The notes under the pieces: model-generated
Seen by the model: only the letters and a program-made list of their open reading frames with translations
Told to the model about the DNA's origin: nothing
Database searches by the model: none
Program-made: the position numbers and the translations under genes
Assembly: GCA_964602655.1 (NCBI GenBank)
Contig: CAZRSF010000022.1
Location: 1 to 64,000, forward strand
Origin: Moduliflexus sp964602655
GTDB lineage: Bacteria; Moduliflexota; Moduliflexia; Moduliflexales; Moduliflexaceae
DNA: 64,000 nt
Reading direction: 5' to 3'
Part shown: one piece after another, positions 44,860 to 53,983 of the stretch
Layout of the letters: every line of letters begins with the position of its first letter
Position numbering within the stretch: the first letter of the stretch is position 1

Positions 44860-44945
44860 GTAGGGGCGTTCAATTGAACGCCCCTACATTGACACCGAAA
44901 GGTTGTGGATATAGCTGTCAGACACCTTGAAGGTGTCTGACAGCT
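44860..44945. repeat. two palindromes between permease and GH43 genes
   Basis: A 28-bp perfect palindrome with no loop (44860-44887, arm GTAGGGGCGTTCAA) and the 33-bp family 1 palindrome (44913-44945, identical arms to 45-77). They follow the permease operon on the minus strand and precede the GH43 gene. Confidence 0.85.
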
Positions 44946-44974
44946 TTTCCTGGCCGCAGCGTGAAGCATTACAT

Positions 44975-45826
44975 CTACCCTTTGACTGCGCCGATAGTAA
45001 GGCCGGCGATAAAGGTTTTCTGGAACAGCAGAAAGAGAATTAAGAGCGGCAACACGGCCAGTACTGCGCCGGACATTAAGATCATGTAATTATTGCCATA
45101 CGGTGTCAGGAGCGACGCCAAACCCATTGGCAGCGTGAACATTTCCGGCGTGCGCAGGACGATGAGCGGCCAGAGCAGGCTGTTCCAACTGAAGAGCGAT
45201 TGCAAAATCGCCATTGCGCCGAAGGCTGGCATCATCAGCGGGAGCATTACCCGGAAATACGTGCCTAATTCGGTACAGCCATCAATCCGCGCCGCATCCA
45301 ATAAATCTTTCGGCATACCGAGGGCATATTGCCGGAAAAAGAAGATGGCGAACGGCGGGACGATAAACGGCAGCAGCACCCCCCAATAGGTATTGATCAA
45401 CCTGAAGATGATCATGAGTTTGTACAACGGGAGCAGCAGAATTTCAATCGGCACCATCATCGTGAAAAGCACTAAGCCAAAGAGCAGATCGCGACCTCTG
45501 AATTTGTAAATCGCTAAGCCATAACCGACAAAGGACGAAAAAAACAGGGCGACGACTGTTTGCAGCAACGTGACAATCACGCTGTTTCGATACCAGAGGA
45601 GATAACGATGACCGTCAGCGGAAAAGAGAAATTTATAATTGATCGTCGTCATCAGTTCTGGCTGATATTTGACATTCAAGCCCGATCTCAACAATTCTGT
45701 CGTAGGTTTGAATGATGCCAACATCAAGCAATAAAACGGAAAGATGGCAAAAATCGCCACGAGCAAAAAGAAGAGAAATAGTACAAGCTTTTGCAACGTT
45801 TGCGTCTGTTTCATTGAAATGGCCAT
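44975..45826 (-). CDS. carbohydrate ABC transporter permease, MalG type (CUT1)
   Basis: About 283 residues with six predicted membrane helices. The EAA loop that contacts the ATPase reads DAARIDGCTELGTYFRVMLP, the CUT1 pattern. ATG 45826 is chosen since AAGGAG lies about 10 nt upstream; a GTG at 45832 would overlap the previous stop. It should form the inner-membrane channel with the MalF-type partner for arabino-oligosaccharide import. The MsmK-like ATPase is not in the locus and is probably shared. Confidence 0.9.
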   Translation of the reverse strand: MAISMKQTQTLQKLVLFLFFLLVAIFAIFPFYCLMLASFKPTTELLRSGLNVKYQPELMTTINYKFLFSADGHRYLLWYRNSVIVTLLQTVVALFFSSFVGYGLAIYKFRGRDLLFGLVLFTMMVPIEILLLPLYKLMIIFRLINTYWGVLLPFIVPPFAIFFFRQYALGMPKDLLDAARIDGCTELGTYFRVMLPLMMPAFGAMAILQSLFSWNSLLWPLIVLRTPEMFTLPMGLASLLTPYGNNYMILMSGAVLAVLPLLILFLLFQKTFIAGLTIGAVKG

Positions 45827-45828
45827 GA

Positions 45829-46716
45829 TCACTCTTTCTCCTTTTTGAACGCGCCGGTCAGCACTAATTGAATCAGGTTCAACGTCAATACGATGGCTAA
45901 CAGGACAACCCCTATCGCGGACGCCATGCCCATTTCATTGAATTGAATGCCGCGTTGATACAGATACGACACGATGGTCATTCCGATATCGCCCGGCGAG
46001 TTGGCCGGCCAATAGACATAACTTTCTTCGAACATCCGAAATCCGCCGTAAATGCTGATGGTCAGCACATACACCGAGACTGGCTTGAGCAAGGGAAAAG
46101 TTATATGTCGAAATTGCAGCCAGGAGTTCGCGCCATCAATCGAGGCAGCTTCGTATAATTCGCTTGGAATACCCTGCAAACCTGCCAGATAATAAAGCAT
46201 ATTCACACCCATCCAGCGCCAGGAGCTTAACAACACCAACAAGAACATGGCCGTCGCGGATTTTCTGAGCCAGGCGACGCTTTGCATCCCAAAGAAGTGC
46301 ATGACCGAATTCGCAAATCCGGTGTCCATTTCGCTGAACAGCAGACGAAAGATCGTCCCAGCCACAATCGTCGAAGTCAGAATCGGCATGAATAAGCTGG
46401 CTTTGAAAATGTTGCGGAAAGGCATCGGTTTGCTGTTCAACAAGACCGCTAACAGCATCGGAAGGGGAATCAGGACGACCAATGTCCAGAACGTGTAGCG
46501 CGCGCTGTTCCAGAGGGCGGCATAAAAGTGCGCATTGTCCAAGCGGCGAAAATTTTTCAGGCCGATAAAGGTAATTTCTCCAGGCAGCACTTTTTGAAAA
46601 CTCATAATCAAGGTGCTGAGAATCGGATAGAGAAAAAAGATGGCAAACGACAGAATAAATGGCAATACAAAAATATACGGGGCAACTTTTTGCGAGTACA
46701 GCGGATTCTGTTTCAC
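45829..46716 (-). CDS. carbohydrate ABC transporter permease, MalF type (CUT1)
   Basis: 295 residues, six predicted membrane helices, EAA loop YEAASIDGANSWLQFRHITFP. The start is GTG 46716, after AAAAGGAGACGCGATT. It directly precedes the MalG-type gene and follows the broken substrate-binding protein gene, the standard order binding protein-MalF-MalG. A stem-loop at 46748-46776 separates it from the binding-protein gene. Confidence 0.9.
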   Translation of the reverse strand: MKQNPLYSQKVAPYIFVLPFILSFAIFFLYPILSTLIMSFQKVLPGEITFIGLKNFRRLDNAHFYAALWNSARYTFWTLVVLIPLPMLLAVLLNSKPMPFRNIFKASLFMPILTSTIVAGTIFRLLFSEMDTGFANSVMHFFGMQSVAWLRKSATAMFLLVLLSSWRWMGVNMLYYLAGLQGIPSELYEAASIDGANSWLQFRHITFPLLKPVSVYVLTISIYGGFRMFEESYVYWPANSPGDIGMTIVSYLYQRGIQFNEMGMASAIGVVLLAIVLTLNLIQLVLTGAFKKEKE

Positions 46717-46747
46717 AATCGCGTCTCCTTTTGCAGGTCAGCATAAT

Positions 46748-46776
46748 GTCGAGACGCTCGATATGAGCGTCTCGAC
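46748..46776. repeat. intercistronic stem-loop after the binding-protein gene
   Basis: Perfect 12-bp arms GTCGAGACGCTC / GAGCGTCTCGAC with a 5-nt loop between the binding-protein and permease genes. Such hairpins in sugar ABC operons often stabilise the upstream mRNA and reduce permease expression. Confidence 0.6.
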
Positions 46777-46786
46777 GGTGCAAACA

Positions 46787-48257
46787 TCAATCGAGTTGAG
46801 CGCGTAATTCTTCCGCCAACTGTTTCAAGGCTTCTTCTGCTGTTTGGGATTGTTCCATCAACACAGCATTACCGGTCGTTGTCCGATAGGTATCTTTCAC
46901 TAACGGAACCAACTCGCCCATATTCACCGGGTTAATCTCGTCTTTGACTTGCAGCAATATATCAAAGATGCCCGTACCGAAGTAGTCGGTGTATTTGTTG
47001 GCCGGTTGATCTTTAAGCTTTGCCCAGACATCCCAACGCGGCGGATCGAATCCGAGAACATTCCAGATGCGAATATTGGCTTCTTCCGATAATTTGGCGT
47101 GGGCGAGGAAGGTTTTCGCCATGTCGATGTTTTTGCACTGATTCGTAATGGCTGTGCCTGTGCCGCCTAAACCGGCAGATCGGAAACTGTCATTATCCCA
47201 TTTCGGCATCGGACGAATAATGATTTTGCCTTTCAAATCCGGCATATAGTCCGTGAAACGTCCCATATACCACATCGGCATCATCACGGAGGCGGCGCCA
47301 CCCTGATTCATGAAACCATAATATTCTTCCGCATGATGGTTTGCGCCCGGCGCGACCACCGCGATTTTGTCTTTGAAAATCATGTCTTGCTGGAATTGCA
47401 ACGCGTCAATATTAATCTGATTATCCATGATCGGCTTGCCGTCTGCATCGAGAAAATCCGATTTCCGCTGAGAAATCAACGCCCATTGCGTAAAAATATC
47501 CCCCGATTCGACAGATGTCATCGGCTTCCCCGTTTTCTCCAACACTTGCTTGCCAGCCGTGACGAAATCAGCCCACGTCACGATTTTGTCCGCATCAACG
47601 CCGGCCTGGTCCAGAATCTCTTTGTTATAATACATGACGGTTGCGCCGACATGATACGGCGTGCCATAATAGACATCTTTCCTAAATAAATTCTTTCAGG
47701 CAGGGAGAACTCAAAAGTGCGACATTCGCGTGTTGAAACAGAAACGCTCATATTTGACTTCAGAGCCATTTTTTTGAACCATCCCATGTAAATTCCCCTA
47801 TTCGCCTGACGAAAATATGGGAATTATTTAGGAAAGATGTCTAATATGTGCCTTTCTTGGAATAGATGGTGAAACGCGCCTGTACAAAGCTCTCTTTCAC
47901 CGGATCGATAATATCATTCAACGGCACAAGCTGAATGTTTTCCCCTTTTAAATAGTTCGGGAATTTGCTGATCTCGATATCCACAAGGTCAGGAGCGCCA
48001 ACGCCGGACTGCAAGGCGATCAACAGCTTGTTATGCATTTCGTCATACGGATACACTTCGCTTTTGATCACAATCGGTTGATCCGGATGCAGATCGTTCC
48101 AGGTTTTCGCGCCTTCTTCAATCAGATTGGCATGAAATTGCACGAATGTCCAGAATGTGAGTTCTGTCGGGTCTGCTGCGCTGGCAACCATCGCGTAGCC
48201 GCTCACGGCGCATACGATTGCCACAACTAACATGAGTAATGATACTCGTCTTATCAT
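46787..48257 (-). pseudogene. CUT1 sugar-binding protein gene split by an insertion
   Basis: The 5' part (48257-47844) encodes a signal peptide and RFTIYSKKGTY, then hits a stop inside the insert. The 3' part resumes with YGTPYHVGATVMYYNKEILD. Removing the 170-bp insert plus one 5-bp duplication restores one frame of 432 codons (431 residues), normal for SBP_bac_1 proteins; SKKGTY-YGTPYHVGATV is then continuous. The ATG follows AAGGAGAACACACC. The rest of the protein is undecayed, so disruption is recent. A start at MYYNKE (47635) might still give a cytoplasmic fragment. Without it the arabinan transporter lacks its own receptor. Confidence 0.9.
47672..47841. mobile_element. 170-bp MITE-like insertion element
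   Basis: The ends are an 18-bp perfect terminal inverted repeat, GACATCTTTCCTAAATAA. It is flanked by a TAATA direct repeat (47667-47671 and 47842-47846), a 5-bp target duplication. The interior has no transposase, so it must be mobilised in trans or be a deletion derivative. The parent family is not recognised. Confidence 0.92.
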
Positions 48258-48507
48258 GGTGTGTTCTCCTTGCTGAAATAATAAACGTTATGTGACAGAT
48301 AACCATCGGGAACCTCCTACCTGATTCCCTGACCGACTGACCCTCGCAAGTAGTTGAGGCACGGCGTTCGTTTTCCACTCGATGAAGCCTCGAACGTCAT
48401 ACATGCCCTCTTGTTCTGGCCGTTTTTGATGCGAATGTTCCTGCTACTTCCTTAAATTCTTCCCCAAAAACACGATCACCTCCCTTGATACAATGCGCGG
48501 TATTGCG

Positions 48508-49428
48508 TTATCGTAAATACATCTTCATGACAATATCCTGATCATAATTGCCGAAACCGCTGCCGAAAATATTGATGCCGCCGACATTCACGGCATTTTC
48601 TTTGAGGCCGATCCGGACTTTCACAGAACTATGCCCGCGAACATCCACTTCGTTCAGCGTAATATTCGAGACCCTGGTTCCATCAACATACGTGCCATCT
48701 TCCGTCACGCTCCAATTTTTCAGCAATCCGTATTGCGATCCGGCCAATTTCCACCAATCCGGCGTAAATTTGCCTTGCACATCGCCGTAATCGCCGGGAG
48801 ACGTCCATGTGCCGATTTCCACGCCATTCACCCAGGCGGTAATATCCGATGGCCAATTTTGATTCGTTCCAGGCACTTCGGACGATAATTCCAACGAAAT
48901 TTCCAGGCGTTCCAATACAGCTTGCCCTTTCAGATTATTGGGGAATTTATACTCCATAAATCCGCGCTCGAACCAAATCAGACTGGCAATTGCGCGCTTC
49001 GGACTTAAAAACGAATCGGGAACATCTAAGAAACCGATAATTTCTTCACGAGAACAGAGGCCGCAAGGAGGATTCACTTCGAAATCAGTATATAAACCGA
49101 TCGGCATGGCAACTTCGATAATATTTTGTGAAATGTTTTTTTTCAAACCAGGCAATTGAATAACAATTTCATCATACGGAAGGGAACAGATTTTTTGCGT
49201 GCCTTTTTTGCCGGCAGCCGTTTCGACAGCAATCAATCCAGCATCTTCTAAAATCTTGATATTCGTAGAAATTGTAGATTGCGGGAGGCGTAATTCCCTC
49301 GCAACATCGTTCACGCTGAGCTTTCGATTGTTTAACAACTCCAAAATCGCCAGCCGCGGCTCAGAGGCAAGGGCATTCAACATCTGGAGCGATTCTTTCG
49401 CCTCAATCATAAATAAACGACTATCCAT
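48508..49428 (-). CDS. ArsR-like regulator with C-terminal sensory domain
   Basis: 306 residues. Residues about 10-85 are a winged helix of the ArsR type (LNALASEPRLAILELL, LSVNDVARELRLPQSTISTN), and a ~190-residue beta-rich domain follows (ITAWVNGVEIGTWTSPGDYG, then GINIFGSGFGNYDQDI). This two-part layout matches COG4189-type regulators found beside glycoside hydrolase genes. A CGLC pair near residue 121 could bind a metal. It lies upstream of the arabinan genes and points in the same direction, so it probably senses arabinose or an oligosaccharide. ATG follows GAGAGG. Confidence 0.82.
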   Translation of the reverse strand: MDSRLFMIEAKESLQMLNALASEPRLAILELLNNRKLSVNDVARELRLPQSTISTNIKILEDAGLIAVETAAGKKGTQKICSLPYDEIVIQLPGLKKNISQNIIEVAMPIGLYTDFEVNPPCGLCSREEIIGFLDVPDSFLSPKRAIASLIWFERGFMEYKFPNNLKGQAVLERLEISLELSSEVPGTNQNWPSDITAWVNGVEIGTWTSPGDYGDVQGKFTPDWWKLAGSQYGLLKNWSVTEDGTYVDGTRVSNITLNEVDVRGHSSVKVRIGLKENAVNVGGINIFGSGFGNYDQDIVMKMYLR

Positions 49429-49537
49429 GCCAGCCTCTCAGCCTGATACGTGATAAAAACAACAAAATACGCTTGCAACGCCGACCGCTTGCCTTACGTC
49501 ATCCGCAAGACCACTACCAATACGATAGCATCAATTA

Positions 49538-49569
49538 ATATTGATAATCATCAATATCGTTAGCGTCAA
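49538..49569 (-). promoter_or_regulatory. candidate promoter-operator of the arabinan regulator
   Basis: A perfect palindrome ATATTGAT-AATC-ATCAATAT (49538-49557) overlaps a minus-strand promoter candidate TTGACG (49569-49564), 17-nt spacer, TATCAA (49546-49541). The position suits autorepression by the regulator that starts at 49428. The rest of 49429-49851 is AT-rich, without a gene. Confidence 0.45.
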
Positions 49570-49851
49570 AAAGCAAAATTCAAGAAAGTTTGTCAAGTAT
49601 AAAATAACTTTTTTTGATATTTACCATATATTTTAGTTATTAACGATTCAATTTCTTCTCTACCGTATCAGTTTCGGCGAAAATTATGAGTGCGTCTCAG
49701 GAATAATTCTTGACATCTTCTCGGTAGAACGCTGGAACTCTTTTTCAGATACGATGAAAACGTCTATTGTTGAATGGATATGAGAATCGTCAATCGCATG
49801 TGTCGGGTTGGCGCTTTATCTGCCAGGCACAGCACTGCAATCAGAAGCATC

Positions 49852-50988
49852 ATGAGCAAACGAACTATCGTCTTATTGAGCGTCTCCGCCGGGGCGGGAC
49901 ACGTCCGCGCCGCCGAAGCGCTGAAACAGGCCGCCGAAGCGCGTTACCCGTCGCTTCGCGCCATTCATCTCGATGTCATGGACATCGTGCCGGATCATTT
50001 TCGGACATTGTACGTGGAATCGTACATGAAAATCATCAAACATCATCCGTCATTATGGGGTTATTTGTATCGCATGGCGGAGAAGCAAAAAGGAGATTCC
50101 GCGCTGAATCAGGCGCGGCGAGCCATCGAGCGTTTGAATACCGGACGATTGCAGAAATTGCTCAAAGAAATCCAGCCAGATCACGTCATTTGCACGCATT
50201 TTCTTCCGGCGAGCCTTCTGTCGCGCATGATCAAAAAAGGAAAATTCGACAGGCCGGTTTGGGTCGTGGATACCGATTTCGACGTGCATAAAATGTGGAT
50301 TTACGAGGGCATGAGCGGCTATTTTGCGGCAGATGCGGAAGTGGCATGGCGCATGGCGGATCATGGTGTGCCGCCGGAGCGGATTCATGTCACCGGCATT
50401 CCGATCATGCCAGTCTTTTCGCGACAATATGACCGCCAGGAATGCGCTTGCGAGCTTGGCATAGACCCGCGCAAGCCGACGCTCTTAATGATGGCCGGCG
50501 CTGCCGGGCTTGGCGACGCAGATACATTGACGGAACGCCTGCTACGCCTGCCGCTGTCATTCCAGATTGTCGCGATTGCCGGAAAAAACGCCGACCTGCT
50601 CGATGCGCTCCGAACGCTTGCCGCACGCTATCCCGGTCGCCTCTTTCCGCTTGGATTCACGACGACCATCGAGCGCGTGATGGCGGTCGCGGACGTGGCT
50701 GTCACCAAGCCGGGCGGCTTGACGACCTCGGAATGCCTGGCGATGCGGCTGCCGATGATTCTGATCTCGCCGATTCCGGGGCAGGAAGAGCGCAACGCCG
50801 ACTATCTTTTAGAACATGGCGCGGCGCTGAAAGCCTACGATCTCGCCGGATTGGAATATCGAGTAAAATGGCTGTTCGAACAGCCAAACCGACTTGAAAT
50901 CATGCGGCAAAATATCGAACGCATCAGGAAGCCAAACGCCGCGCTCGACGTGCTGCGCGTGGCGCTCGGCAGCGAGGAGGCCGCATGA
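49852..50988 (+). CDS. GT28-type diacylglycerol glycosyltransferase (MGDG synthase family)
   Basis: About 378 residues from ATG 49852 (MSKRTIVLLSVSAGAGHVRA). SVSAGAGHVRAAEAL is the N-terminal MGDG synthase motif and TKPGGLTTSECLAMRLPMI with GQEERNADYL is the sugar-nucleotide site of GT28 enzymes. Related proteins (UgtP, MGD1, MurG) transfer glucose or galactose to diacylglycerol or lipid II at the membrane face. The sugar cannot be told. It overlaps the following membrane-protein gene by 4 bp, so the two are coupled. Confidence 0.88.
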   Translation: MSKRTIVLLSVSAGAGHVRAAEALKQAAEARYPSLRAIHLDVMDIVPDHFRTLYVESYMKIIKHHPSLWGYLYRMAEKQKGDSALNQARRAIERLNTGRLQKLLKEIQPDHVICTHFLPASLLSRMIKKGKFDRPVWVVDTDFDVHKMWIYEGMSGYFAADAEVAWRMADHGVPPERIHVTGIPIMPVFSRQYDRQECACELGIDPRKPTLLMMAGAAGLGDADTLTERLLRLPLSFQIVAIAGKNADLLDALRTLAARYPGRLFPLGFTTTIERVMAVADVAVTKPGGLTTSECLAMRLPMILISPIPGQEERNADYLLEHGAALKAYDLAGLEYRVKWLFEQPNRLEIMRQNIERIRKPNAALDVLRVALGSEEAA

Positions 50989-51446
50989 CATCGCTCGCGC
51001 ATTTTCTTTTGCTGCTGCTCTGGATTGTCGTGTCAGGTTTTTTCTTCGCCAAAGTGGAAATTCAGATTGAAGGCGACGCCGGCTGGGCGGCAAATCTGCC
51101 GACCTGGCGCATCGAAGAACACTGGCTGCTCGATATCTTCTGGGGCAGCCGCCCCATGACCGGCTATCACGCCTGGGTCTTTTCGTTTATGTGCGCGGTC
51201 TTTCATCTCCCGGTCGCGCTGCTCGGCCAATGGAGTCTTGCGCTTGAAGCGCGAGTTTTAGCGAGCTTGATGTATTTCTGGATGATCGAGGATTTTCTCT
51301 GGTTCGTGCTGAATCCGGCCTATGGTTTCGCCAAATTCCGCCCCGGCGATATTCATTGGCACAAGCACTGGGTCTGGCGCGTCCCGGTGGATTACGCCGT
51401 ATTTGCCGCCGTCGGCGCGGCGCTGTTCTGGTATTCGTTTCGATGA
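50985..51446 (+). CDS. small conserved membrane protein
   Basis: 153 residues starting in an ATGA overlap with the glycosyltransferase. Four likely membrane helices (about 5-22, 62-80, 85-108, 133-150). Conserved-looking polar motifs within the membrane region include MIEDFLWFVLNP, FRPGDIHWHKHWVW and histidines that could bind metal. No known family. Coupling suggests a role in the same lipid-modification or flipping step. Confidence 0.75.
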   Translation: MTSLAHFLLLLLWIVVSGFFFAKVEIQIEGDAGWAANLPTWRIEEHWLLDIFWGSRPMTGYHAWVFSFMCAVFHLPVALLGQWSLALEARVLASLMYFWMIEDFLWFVLNPAYGFAKFRPGDIHWHKHWVWRVPVDYAVFAAVGAALFWYSFR

Positions 51447-51520
51447 TCTATTAATTATTATACCTGCCAACGAAATCGTATCAAGAAATAGAAAAACGAC
51501 AAATTTTTCTTGACCACAAG

Positions 51521-51608
51521 AACCCTGACGGGGTCTTAAACCCTGTCAGGGTTGTCTTCAACAAATGTTATGCTCAGACCTCACAGGTTTGAGAAACCTG
51601 TGAGGTCT
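51521..51608. repeat. two palindromes upstream of brxE
   Basis: AACCCTGACGGGG / CCCTGTCAGGGTT (51521-51553) and perfect 15-bp arms AGACCTCACAGGTTT / AAACCTGTGAGGTCT (51576-51608). The second family returns at the brxC 3' end (57738-57772) and around 53503-53886. An in-frame upstream reading frame for brxE passes through them. Confidence 0.8.
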
Positions 51609-51632
51609 TTGTGTAAAAAGGAACATCTTTCC

Positions 51633-52145
51633 GTGAAAAAAGATCATCTTGTCGCAATGCTGAAACTCAGGATGGCTGTCGGGTTTTTAGGCGAAACTCA
51701 CCAGCATGGCTGGTGGCCGAGCGCGTTTTTTTCCCCGTCCAGTTCCGCCTTTTTAGCCCCCATATTCGGGCGAACGCTGCTGTCAGCGCGGTATCATGGC
51801 GTTCGCGAAGCCGCTGCCAGCGTACATGACCGCCATATCGGCACGGGCGCGAATATCTTCCATCTCTTCCGGCTGCCGGAATCTATCGAGCGCGAACTGC
51901 ATGGGTTGCTGCGGGAATCCGAAATGGAGCGTGAAATCGCGGAACTGACGCGCGATCACGCCTCTGTCATGAGTTACGTGCAGACGACGGCGCAGCAGAT
52001 CGCCACGCAGAGCGTCGGCCCGGCGTATATTGCCCCCGCGCAGGCGCTTGACACGTCTGCCGCCTGGCAGCAGGTCGCGCAGCATTACCTCAACGCTTTT
52101 CGAACCGGGACGCAGACCTTCCCGTTTTTCGCGGAGGAACGATGA
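51633..52145 (+). CDS. brxE: BREX protein BrxE
   Basis: 170 residues. The GTG at 51633 is chosen because AAGGAA lies 9 nt upstream; upstream in-frame codons are repeat DNA. The LKLRMAVGFLGETHQHGWWP opening and the HDRHIGTGANIFHLFRLP block match BrxE-type proteins, a marker of type 6 BREX. Biochemical role is unknown. First gene of the defence operon, overlapping brxA by 4 bp (ATGA). No sigma-70 promoter is obvious in the repeat-filled upstream region. Confidence 0.75.
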   Translation: MKKDHLVAMLKLRMAVGFLGETHQHGWWPSAFFSPSSSAFLAPIFGRTLLSARYHGVREAAASVHDRHIGTGANIFHLFRLPESIERELHGLLRESEMEREIAELTRDHASVMSYVQTTAQQIATQSVGPAYIAPAQALDTSAAWQQVAQHYLNAFRTGTQTFPFFAEER

Positions 52146-52927
52146 CGCGCCAACGCTACACCGTCCAACTCCAGGCTGGTCTTGGGATGGTTTCTGAAAC
52201 CCGTGTCCTGTTGAAACTCTGGACGCCGGGCATGAAACCCCGGCAGCTTTTCGAAACCGCCTTGCAATCCGGCGAATTTCCCGGCATCTCTGCCTCAAGT
52301 TTGCAAAACGTGGTCAGCAAATGCTTTGCCCCCAGATTTCTCAAAGACAATGACTATCCCGCCTGGGCGCTGAAAAGATGGGAAGCCGCGCTTTCCGCCC
52401 CGGTCTTCGAACAATTGCTCTTCCTGTTTACCGCCAGAGCCAACACCATTCTCGCCGATTTTGTCACAGAGGTCTATTGGCCGCGTTATGCCGGCGGCCA
52501 TATCTTCTTGAGCAACGCCGAATCCCGCGCCTTCGTGACGCAGGCTTGCCAGGAGGGGAAAACCGCGAGCCGCTGGTCGGACAGCACCATCACGCGAATG
52601 ACGCGCTATCTGACCGGCTGCTGCGCGGATTTCGGCCTGTTAGAATCCGGGGCGAAAACGACGCGCAAAATGCGCCCCTACCACATCGAGCCGAACGTCA
52701 TCGCATTTTTAGCCTATGATCTTCATTTTTCAGGCTCAGGCGATAACGCCGTGATTGCGCATGACGACTGGAAATTATTCGGATTACAGCCGCATGAAGT
52801 GCGGGACGAACTCAAACGCTTAGCGCTGAAAGATTTCTGGATTCTCCAGACCGCCGGGGACGTGACGCGCATAAGCTGGTCGTTCAACGATTGGGAGGAG
52901 GTCTTCGATGTCATCGCTGCAAGCTGA
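52142..52927 (+). CDS. brxA: BREX protein BrxA (DUF1819)
   Basis: 261 residues. LLKLWTPGMKPRQLFETALQ near the start, EVYWPRYAGGHIFLS and the ISWSFNDWEEVFDVI tail identify DUF1819. BrxA proteins are small, basic and DNA-binding, and are needed for BREX defence. It starts in the ATGA overlap with brxE and its last 20 bp overlap brxB. Confidence 0.9.
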   Translation: MTRQRYTVQLQAGLGMVSETRVLLKLWTPGMKPRQLFETALQSGEFPGISASSLQNVVSKCFAPRFLKDNDYPAWALKRWEAALSAPVFEQLLFLFTARANTILADFVTEVYWPRYAGGHIFLSNAESRAFVTQACQEGKTASRWSDSTITRMTRYLTGCCADFGLLESGAKTTRKMRPYHIEPNVIAFLAYDLHFSGSGDNAVIAHDDWKLFGLQPHEVRDELKRLALKDFWILQTAGDVTRISWSFNDWEEVFDVIAAS

Positions 52928-53480
52928 TTTCAACGAATTGCTCGAACGCATCCGGCATGGCCGGGAATTCGGCCATGCGAGCTTCGAGCCGATTTATTAC
53001 CTGATTTTTGCGCCGTCTCAGATATTGGAAGTGAAACGCAAGATGCCGGCCTGGACGTCTCGCCTGAAAAATGAGGGGTGGCAGGTGCGCCAGTTTTCGT
53101 TCGCCGAGCAGATCGCTGATATTCTGCACAACGCGCCGCTTCGCAAAATCTGGCTGACCGCCGACGGACGCGCCCCGCTGAATTGGAAGAAAACGAACGA
53201 CTCATTAGCGAATGTCTTAAACAACGGCAGCCTGCAAGCGCGATTGGAACAGCAATTAGCCGAACTCGAAGGGGAACGGCAGGCGCTGCTGCTCGTGACC
53301 GACCTTGAAGCGCTCCATCCGTATCTGCGCATCGGGGCGCTTGAAAGTCAGATTCACGGCAAATTCACCGCGCCGACCGTCTTTTTTTATCCCGGCAAAC
53401 GCACCGGCAAAACCCGGCTGAAATTTCTGAACTTTTACGAGGAAGACGGCAATTATCGCTCCGTGCATGTCGGCGGGTGA
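52908..53480 (+). CDS. brxB: BREX protein BrxB (DUF1788)
   Basis: 190 residues. DUF1788 blocks are visible: the FAPSQILEVKRKMPAWTSRL region, LLVTDLEALHPYLRIGALE and the terminal EEDGNYRSVHVGG. The last motif is nearly invariant in BrxB. Its function in the BREX complex is not settled. ATG 52908 follows GGGAGGAGG, inside the end of brxA. A 503-bp repeat-filled gap separates it from brxC. Confidence 0.92.
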   Translation: MSSLQADFNELLERIRHGREFGHASFEPIYYLIFAPSQILEVKRKMPAWTSRLKNEGWQVRQFSFAEQIADILHNAPLRKIWLTADGRAPLNWKKTNDSLANVLNNGSLQARLEQQLAELEGERQALLLVTDLEALHPYLRIGALESQIHGKFTAPTVFFYPGKRTGKTRLKFLNFYEEDGNYRSVHVGG

Positions 53481-53502
53481 ACGTTTCGATTGAACAGGGG
53501 AA

Positions 53503-53940
53503 AAAACCTCACAGGTCTTCATAAAGATTAAAAATTTAATTCGGCAACGCGCCCTCTTCACCACCCCCCTTGCCCCCCTCCTAATTTAGGAGGGGGGGGG
53601 CAGGGCTGTTAAGTTCTATTTTTTTGCCCTGAAAGGGCACTTCATATTAGCCCAGGGCGTCAGCCCTGGGAACGCAGGCCACAAGACAACATCAACGCTC
53701 TGAAAGAGCGTCTCAATGAGACGCTCTTTCAGAGCGATCCCGTCGGGAACGTCCTGTTTCCCAGGGCTGACGCCCTGGGCTAATATGACTCGCGCCGTTG
53801 GCGCGTTGAGAACTTAACAGCCTGGGGGTGGGGGGTGGTTTACCGGATTATTTTCTTCATGTTCTTCAAGACCTGTGAGGTTTGGTAGGGGCGCGGTCTC
53901 CGCGCCCTGTGATGGGCGAGGAGACCTCGCCCCTACAATG
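53503..53940. repeat. repeat mosaic between brxB and brxC
   Basis: Nested inverted repeats: CCTCACAGGTCTTCA near 53508 pairs with its complement near 53870; CCCCCTCCTAA-type runs near 53565; a long palindrome (ATTAGCCCAGGGCGTCAGCC with its complement) at about 53648-53790; GGGGCG-rich arms at 53888-53938. No gene is visible from 53481 to 53983. Confidence 0.85.
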
Positions 53941-53983
53941 TGTTTTTTCATCATCAATTGCCAGGAACGAATGGGAGATTGGC

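Noticed and set aside
47578..47787. 69-codon reading frame in the 170-bp insertion as a transposase fragment
   Set aside because: It runs out of frame into the binding-protein gene and has no recognisable transposase motif.
53882..53983. Longer N-terminus for BrxC
   Set aside because: The extension is encoded by a GGGGCG-rich palindrome; ATG 53984 fits the family.
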